Shown: piece after piece, positions 5,200-10,032 of the stretch
Layout of the letters: the number at the start of each line of letters is the position of its first letter
Numbering within the stretch: the first letter of the stretch is position 1
Source: CAZRZN01 sp964604565
GTDB taxonomy: Bacteria; Pseudomonadota; Alphaproteobacteria; Rhodobacterales; Rhodobacteraceae
Direction: 5' to 3'
Length of the DNA stretch: 10,032 bases
Assembly: GCA_964604565.1 (NCBI GenBank)
Contig: CAZRZN010000149.1
Coordinates: forward strand, 1-10,032
Made by a program: the position numbers and the translations under genes
Notes under the pieces: generated by a model
Databases searched by the model: none
What the model saw: the letters and a program-made list of their open reading frames with translations, nothing else
What the model was told of the DNA's origin: nothing

Positions 5200-8100
5200 A
5201 TGACCAAAACCGAGCAGTCAGAGACACCCATCATGAAGGACGCGTTCCCAATCGTCGGCATCGGTGCGTCGGCAGGGGGGCTGGAGGCGCTTCAGAATTT
5301 CATTGGGGCGATCCCGAACGATAGCGGGATGGCCTATGTGATCGTCCAGCATCTGTCGACAGACCAGCCATCGCTGATGGACAAGCTCTTGCGGGCGCAC
5401 AGCGTCATCCCTGTCAACAGGATCACGGATGGCGCCCCGGTAGAGCCGGATCAGGTCTTTGTAATTCCACCGGGCACCTTTCTGGAAATCGTGGAGGGCC
5501 GATTCAAGCTCATCGAACATCCGCGCGAAGAGGGTGTTCGAACCCCGATCGACCGGTTTTTTACCTCGCTGTCCTCTGCTGCGGGCCGTATGGCGTTTTC
5601 GGTCATCCTTTCTGGAACCGGGTCGGACGGCACGGTCGGGGTGCGGTCCGTCAAAATGATGGGCGGCGTCGTGCTGGTTCAGGAGAGCAACAGCGCAAGG
5701 TTTCCCGGCATGCCGAACAGCGCCGCGGCCACGGGTCTTGTCGACTTCGTCCTGCGGGCGCGCGACATGCCTGCGAAGATCCTTGAAATCGCGCGGCACC
5801 GGGAAAGTCTGGACGACCAGATCGGTCAGAAAAACCTCCAAGACCAAATCGACTCGCAACTTACGACCATTCTGGAGTGCCTCGAGACAGATGGCGCGCA
5901 TTCCTTTTCCGGCTACAAACCCGGCACATTGGTGCGCCGGGTCGCGCGGCGCATGTCGCTGCTGCGGCAGAGTTCGGTCGCGGGCTATCTTGCGACCCTC
6001 ACCGAAAACCCGGAGGAGCGTGGACTGCTGATGCAGGATTTTCTGATAGGCGTTACACAATTCTTTCGTGATCCCGAAAACTACAAGGCGTTTGGCACCC
6101 AGGTGCTCCGGCCACTTCTGGATCTGGATCAGCCCAGTTTCCGGATCTGGGTGCCCGGATGCTCCACCGGAGAGGAAGTCTATTCCATCGCCATCCTGAT
6201 ACAGGAACTCAGGGAAGAGACAGGTGATCGCAGGCACTGGAATATCTTCGGCACCGACATCGATTTCGAAGCCCTGCGCTACGCCCGGGCCGGCCGGTTT
6301 CCCGAAGCCTCGCTCGCCCCTGTCGATGGAGAGCGCCGCGAACGGTTTTTCACGCCGGATGGCACATATTTGCAGGTCGATTCCCGTTTGCGTGAGATGT
6401 GTGTCTTTGCACCGCATGATCTGCTTCAGGATCCACCCTTTTCCCGGCTCGATCTGATTTCCTGTCGCAACGTGATGATCTACCTGAACTCTGACAGTCA
6501 GGAAGCGGTGTTTCCGCGCTTTCACTACGCTTTGAACCCCGGCGGGTTTCTGTGGCTTGGCCCGTCGGAAACGCTCGGCAGGAGCACGCGGTTTTTCCGC
6601 GCGCTCGACCGGACGGCAAAGCTGTTTCAACGCGACGATGCAGAAGAACCCGGCTATTCCGCGCTCTCGCATCCTTCGGCGCAGCGCGACAGGTCGCGCG
6701 ATGTAAGGGGATCTGTCGAGCCTCCGATGGCACCGTCAACCAATCCGGGTGAAGATATCGAAAAAACCTCTGAAACCGTGTTTCTGACGCGTCTGGCCAA
6801 CCCTTTCGCGACGATCAACCGGCAAAATGAGGTGGTGTTCCTGTCAGAGGCGATGACCCATTTCGTCAGGCCTGCGCGCGGTGCGCCCAGCAACACGCTC
6901 GAAGACTACCTGACCCAGGAACTTCGGCTGCCTGTCCAGTCCGCGGTCGACGAAACGCGCGACACCGGGCTGGAAGCGGAGGTCAGGAACGTCGTTGTGC
7001 AGGGCAGGGACGCATCCCGCATCTTCGACATCAGAACAGCCCCGGTCGGCGCGGGCAGCGACCATGTCGTGGTTGCGCTGATCGAGACACGACATGCGGA
7101 TATCGAAAAGGAGGTGGGCCAGGCTGGCGTCCTGCGCGAAGAAAGCTATCAGCAGGAACTGTTGATGACCCGCAAGCGCCTGACGTCGATGGAACGGGAA
7201 TACCAGTCGTCGGAAGAGAAACTTCGCAGTGCCAACGAGGAACTGCTCAGCATGAATGAGGAGCTTCAAAGCTCCAACGAGGAACTTGAAACCAGCCGCG
7301 AGGAGCTTCAGTCGATCAACGAGGAGCTGGAGACGATCAACGCGGAACTGACCGAGAACAATCGCCAGCTCACGCGCGCCAACAGCGATCTCAAGAACCT
7401 GTTCGAAAGCACGGATATCGCGACGCTGTTCATGGATCAGGTGGATTGCGTGCGTTTGTTCACGCCGGAAGTCGCGCGTCTGTTTGGCGTGCAGGAACGC
7501 GACATCGGCCGCCCGATCCATGATCTTGCGACCAATATCGACTACAGCAATCTGCAAGCGGACGCGGCGGAGGTGCGTGAGACGCTGCAGCCGATCAACC
7601 GGGAGGTCCGGATCAAGGGTAGCCATGAAACCTTTGCGATGCGGATCAGACCCTACCGGACCATCGACAACCGTCTGGACGGCGTGGTGATCACCTTTGT
7701 CGATATCACTGACAGAAAGCTTAATGAAAAGCGGCTGGAAGAGAATGCCCGCGCCCTTTCCGAACAATACGCCGAGCTTGAGACGCTGTATGACACCGCG
7801 CCGATCGGTCTGAGCCTCGTCGATCTGGATCTGCGCTACCTGCGCATCAACGAAACCTTGGCAGGGATCAACGGGCTGACGGTCGACGAGCATATCGGCG
7901 CGTTCCAGAAAGACCTTTTGCCCGAAGCGCACGATCAGCTCGCCGACCTTCAGCAGCGGGTCATCGAGACCGGCCAGCCCATGATCGGGCTGGCGGTGCA
8001 GACCGAGACGCCCGCCCAGCCGGGCCGCGTGCGGGAGTTCATCGTCGACTTCTACCCGGTGAAGAATGGTGGAGAGGTCATCGCCATCGGGAGTTGCGTC

Positions 8101-9480
8101 CGCGAGATCACGAAGGAGCGCGAACTGGAACGGGAACTGGTGGAAAGCGCGGTGCGGCAGCGCGCGGCGGTGGCCGCGGCCGGTCTTGGTGTTTTCGAAT
8201 GGCATGTCGATGACGACAAGGCGGTCTGGGAAAATGAGCGCATGTTCGAGATATTCGGCCGTGACCCTGCCATGGGGGCATTGACGTTCAAGGAGTTTTC
8301 CGAGGACGTCATTCACCCCGACGATCTCGAGAGGTTCAGCACCGAGATGCAGCGAGCCAAGACACATGGCCGGCTGGAAACCGTCGTGCGGGTGCGGCGC
8401 AAGGCGGATCATGCGCTCAGGCATCTTGCGTATTCCGGGACATTTCTGAGTGACCCTCAGGGAAAACCGGAGCGCATGTTCGGTGTGATCGCAGATGTCA
8501 CCGAGCAGAGGCGCGCGCAGGAGCGGGAAGAGGGGCACCGCCGGCGCCTCAAACGTCTTCAGGACAGCCTGAGCAGCTTTGTTGGTCTGCTCGACCCGGA
8601 TGGCACCTTGATCGAGGTGAACGCGACCGCGCTGGCGCGCGGTGGCATCATGCGGGAGGACGTCATCGGCAAGAAATTCTGGGACTGCTGGTGGTGGTCG
8701 TTCAGCGCGGACTCGCAGGATCGACTGCGCGATGCTGTCGGCCGTGCCGCGCAGGGGGAGACCCTTCGCTACAACGTGCCGGTGCGCATGGCGAAGGGAG
8801 AGCGGCTGATCGTCGACTTTCAGCTTGTTCCCAGCTTTGACGACGATGGGCGCGTGACCGAGATCGTGCCCTCTGCGGTGGATGTGACGGACCGGGTCCA
8901 GGCGGAGGAGCGCAAGGATCTGCTGTTGGCGGAGTTGGAGCACAGGGTCAAGAACACGCTTGCCACTGTCCAGGCCGTTGCCCGGATCACTGCCCGCATG
9001 GCGGTTTCCAAGGAGGATATGGCGGTGAGCCTCATCGGCCGGATCGCGGCGATGGCAAGAACCCATGAGGCCCTGACGGCCAGCGATTGGCAAGGCCAGA
9101 CATTGCGCGCGCTGGTCGAGGCCGAAGTGTCCTCATATGTTGGTAGTGACAATCGCCGATTTTCCTTTATCGGCGACGATATCCAGCTTGAGCCGCGGCG
9201 CGTGTTGTCGATTGCCCTCGCCATTCATGAGCTTGCGACGAACGCGGCCAAGCACGGCGCCTTTTCCAACGGTGAGGGCCGGGTGGAAGTCAGGGCGACC
9301 TGCGACGGCAGCGACTTCACAAGGCTTGAATGGCGCGAGATGGACGGCCCCCCCGTGGTGCCCCCGAAACGTGAAGGATTTGGAACTTTCTTGATCCAGC
9401 AGATGCTTAAAAAGGAACTCGGGGCAGAGATACGCGTATCTTATCATGAAACCGGGCTGATCTGCGTGATTGAACGATGA
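5200..9480 (+). CDS. CheB-CheR-coiled-coil-multi-PAS-HWE histidine kinase
   Basis: A 1426-residue soluble hybrid sensor with no membrane segment. Domains in order: CheB methylesterase (about 16-205) with triad Ser24 in GASAGG, His51 in VQHL and Asp143 in GSDG; CheR methyltransferase (about 215-478) with SAM motif PGCSTGEE (319-326) and SCRNVMIYL (Arg423, Asn424); a first PAS-like domain (528-635); a coiled coil (648-735); four more PAS domains (about 735-845, 855-975, 988-1105, 1112-1232); and an HWE kinase core. The kinase has phospho-acceptor His1248 in LEHRVKN, N-box HELATNAAKHG (His1343, Asn1348), WRE (Trp1378, Glu1380) and GFGT (1393-1396). All catalytic motifs are intact. CheB lacks a receiver domain, as usual in such hybrids. 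ATG 5233 (Met12) is an alternative start. It likely phosphorylates the overlapping downstream regulator. Signal and any methylated target are unknown. Confidence 0.95.
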   Translation: MTKTEQSETPIMKDAFPIVGIGASAGGLEALQNFIGAIPNDSGMAYVIVQHLSTDQPSLMDKLLRAHSVIPVNRITDGAPVEPDQVFVIPPGTFLEIVEGRFKLIEHPREEGVRTPIDRFFTSLSSAAGRMAFSVILSGTGSDGTVGVRSVKMMGGVVLVQESNSARFPGMPNSAAATGLVDFVLRARDMPAKILEIARHRESLDDQIGQKNLQDQIDSQLTTILECLETDGAHSFSGYKPGTLVRRVARRMSLLRQSSVAGYLATLTENPEERGLLMQDFLIGVTQFFRDPENYKAFGTQVLRPLLDLDQPSFRIWVPGCSTGEEVYSIAILIQELREETGDRRHWNIFGTDIDFEALRYARAGRFPEASLAPVDGERRERFFTPDGTYLQVDSRLREMCVFAPHDLLQDPPFSRLDLISCRNVMIYLNSDSQEAVFPRFHYALNPGGFLWLGPSETLGRSTRFFRALDRTAKLFQRDDAEEPGYSALSHPSAQRDRSRDVRGSVEPPMAPSTNPGEDIEKTSETVFLTRLANPFATINRQNEVVFLSEAMTHFVRPARGAPSNTLEDYLTQELRLPVQSAVDETRDTGLEAEVRNVVVQGRDASRIFDIRTAPVGAGSDHVVVALIETRHADIEKEVGQAGVLREESYQQELLMTRKRLTSMEREYQSSEEKLRSANEELLSMNEELQSSNEELETSREELQSINEELETINAELTENNRQLTRANSDLKNLFESTDIATLFMDQVDCVRLFTPEVARLFGVQERDIGRPIHDLATNIDYSNLQADAAEVRETLQPINREVRIKGSHETFAMRIRPYRTIDNRLDGVVITFVDITDRKLNEKRLEENARALSEQYAELETLYDTAPIGLSLVDLDLRYLRINETLAGINGLTVDEHIGAFQKDLLPEAHDQLADLQQRVIETGQPMIGLAVQTETPAQPGRVREFIVDFYPVKNGGEVIAIGSCVREITKERELERELVESAVRQRAAVAAAGLGVFEWHVDDDKAVWENERMFEIFGRDPAMGALTFKEFSEDVIHPDDLERFSTEMQRAKTHGRLETVVRVRRKADHALRHLAYSGTFLSDPQGKPERMFGVIADVTEQRRAQEREEGHRRRLKRLQDSLSSFVGLLDPDGTLIEVNATALARGGIMREDVIGKKFWDCWWWSFSADSQDRLRDAVGRAAQGETLRYNVPVRMAKGERLIVDFQLVPSFDDDGRVTEIVPSAVDVTDRVQAEERKDLLLAELEHRVKNTLATVQAVARITARMAVSKEDMAVSLIGRIAAMARTHEALTASDWQGQTLRALVEAEVSSYVGSDNRRFSFIGDDIQLEPRRVLSIALAIHELATNAAKHGAFSNGEGRVEVRATCDGSDFTRLEWREMDGPPVVPPKREGFGTFLIQQMLKKELGAEIRVSYHETGLICVIER
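7228..7374 (+). repeat. Seven tandem 21-base (heptad) repeats coding the kinase coiled coil
   Basis: Seven consecutive seven-residue units with a core like SxNEELx occupy residues 677-725 of the hybrid kinase, each coded by 21 bases with drifted third positions. The periodic Leu and charged Glu predict a parallel coiled coil joining the CheR/PAS half to the PAS/kinase half. Such NEEL heptads are characteristic of CheB-CheR-PAS hybrids. Near-identical units may allow length changes by slippage; here the units are diverged enough to look stable. Confidence 0.85.
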
Positions 9481-9922
9481 GGCGCTGTCTTCGTCGCACG
9501 CTCCCGATCTCCCCTTTTGGCATGAAAACCCCTGGGAGTGGGACTTGGACCATCGCGCGTTGAAAATTCTTGTTGTCGAGGATGAGTTGTTGATCGGTAT
9601 GGATCTTGTGATGCTGCTGGAAGACTGGGGCTACATAGCCTCCGGACCGCATCCGACGCCCAAAGCCGCGCTGGCGGCAATCGAGGAAGACGGTCCCGAT
9701 CTGGCCATTCTGGATGTCAATCTTGGAAATGGGCATACAAGCATTCCGATCGCCGAGCATCTTGCATCACTGGGCATCCCGTTCATTTTCCTCACGGGAT
9801 ACAGCTCGATAAGCGACAAGAAATTCGAAGCGTTCGATGTGCGGCCCAGATTGCGGAAGCCGGTGTCGGAGAACAGCCTCAGGCGTGCCCTTAGTGATCT
9901 TCCGGAAGAACTGCACCCCTGA
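9470..9922 (+). CDS. Single-domain response regulator, FAT GUY-like
   Basis: A 150-residue receiver-only protein with no output domain. The receiver begins near residue 31 with KILVVEDE (acidic Glu37, Asp38, Glu39). Phospho-acceptor Asp82 sits in LAILDVNLG, Thr109 in PFIFLTGY and Lys130 in RKPVS, so all receiver residues are present. PFxFLTGY resembles the FAT GUY motif of single-domain regulators tied to HWE kinases and the general stress response, with Leu for Ala. The frame opens at TTG 9470, overlapping the kinase by 11 bases; no ATG is available before the receiver core. TTG 9545, preceded by GGGAG at 9534-9538 with 6-base spacing, is a reasonable alternative that removes a Trp-rich 25-residue leader. 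It probably takes phosphate from His1248 of the kinase and passes it on or acts as a phosphate sink. Confidence 0.9.
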   Translation: MNDEALSSSHAPDLPFWHENPWEWDLDHRALKILVVEDELLIGMDLVMLLEDWGYIASGPHPTPKAALAAIEEDGPDLAILDVNLGNGHTSIPIAEHLASLGIPFIFLTGYSSISDKKFEAFDVRPRLRKPVSENSLRRALSDLPEELHP

Positions 9923-10032
9923 CCTGCCGCGGCTGCGGATCGCGCCGGTGCGCCATTCGGATACGCGATTGCGCCAATAAGCACGTGCACATTCTTGCCA
10001 GTCCTCACGACATGTTCCGGCAGGGCAGGCAA
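9923..10032. other. Trailing 110 bases, no feature supported
   Basis: After the response-regulator stop the sequence holds short GC-rich inverted words, including the 8-base palindrome GCACGTGC, but no T-run terminator, tRNA-like fold or start codon with a clear ribosome-binding site. The minus strand is open through here into the regulator gene, which I treat as a shadow frame. Confidence 0.5.

Noticed and set aside
5218..6672. 484-codon minus-strand open frame opposite CheB-CheR
   Set aside because: The + strand has intact catalytic motifs of two known families here, and the antisense product has no family features.
6844..9093. 749-codon open frame on the minus strand opposite the hybrid kinase
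   Set aside because: It is antisense to a gene with unbroken, recognisable domains; its translation is rich in His, Arg and Leu without any domain, as expected from the complement of GC-rich coding DNA.
9477..9563. ATG at 9477 overlapping the kinase stop as ATGA, suggesting a coupled gene
   Set aside because: Its frame ends at a TGA after 28 codons and is not the frame of the receiver domain, so it gives no plausible product unless a frameshift exists.

Overview
The window looks like chromosomal DNA from a high-GC alphaproteobacterium, most likely a Rhodobacteraceae (roseobacter-type) member. That rests on GC-rich codon use, the protein flavour of a PotA-like ABC ATPase and a CynX-like MFS carrier, and an HWE-family histidine kinase, a class enriched in alphaproteobacteria. 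The genus cannot be named from the sequence alone. All genes lie on the + strand.

Region 1 (2-4675) is a tightly packed catabolic or transport operon. In order it holds the C-terminal end of an ABC-transporter ATPase (TOBE domain), a NodB-fold polysaccharide deacetylase/PuuE-like hydrolase, a family III (CaiB/BaiF) CoA-transferase, an acyl-CoA dehydrogenase and an MFS permease. Start and stop codons overlap (ATGA) at the first two junctions, and the next two gaps are 11 and 15 bases, so co-transcription and translational coupling are likely. The logic suggests uptake of a small, possibly nitrogen-containing, organic acid, hydrolysis of a C-N or amide bond, activation as a CoA thioester and alpha,beta-dehydrogenation. 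The substrate cannot be read from the sequence. The dehydrogenase lacks the usual C-terminal catalytic Glu but has a Glu at the alternative isovaleryl-CoA/long-chain position.

Region 2 (4676-5199) is 524 bases without a convincing gene. It is rich in inverted repeats, including a perfect 15-base pair of arms, a 16-base perfect palindrome and several short hairpins. Its right end carries a GGAAC-N16-GTT sequence matching the alphaproteobacterial general-stress sigma factor (EcfG) consensus, then a 7-bp hairpin and a perfect 14-base palindrome just before the next start codon.

Region 3 (5200-9922) is a two-gene signalling unit. It has a 1426-residue cytoplasmic CheB-CheR-coiled-coil-PAS-HWE histidine kinase and, overlapping its 3' end by 11 bases, a 150-residue single-domain response regulator with a PFxFLTGY motif resembling the FAT GUY regulators of the general stress response. 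Kinase class, partner class and promoter class together suggest a stress-response input module; this is inference. The last 110 bases hold no gene that I can support.
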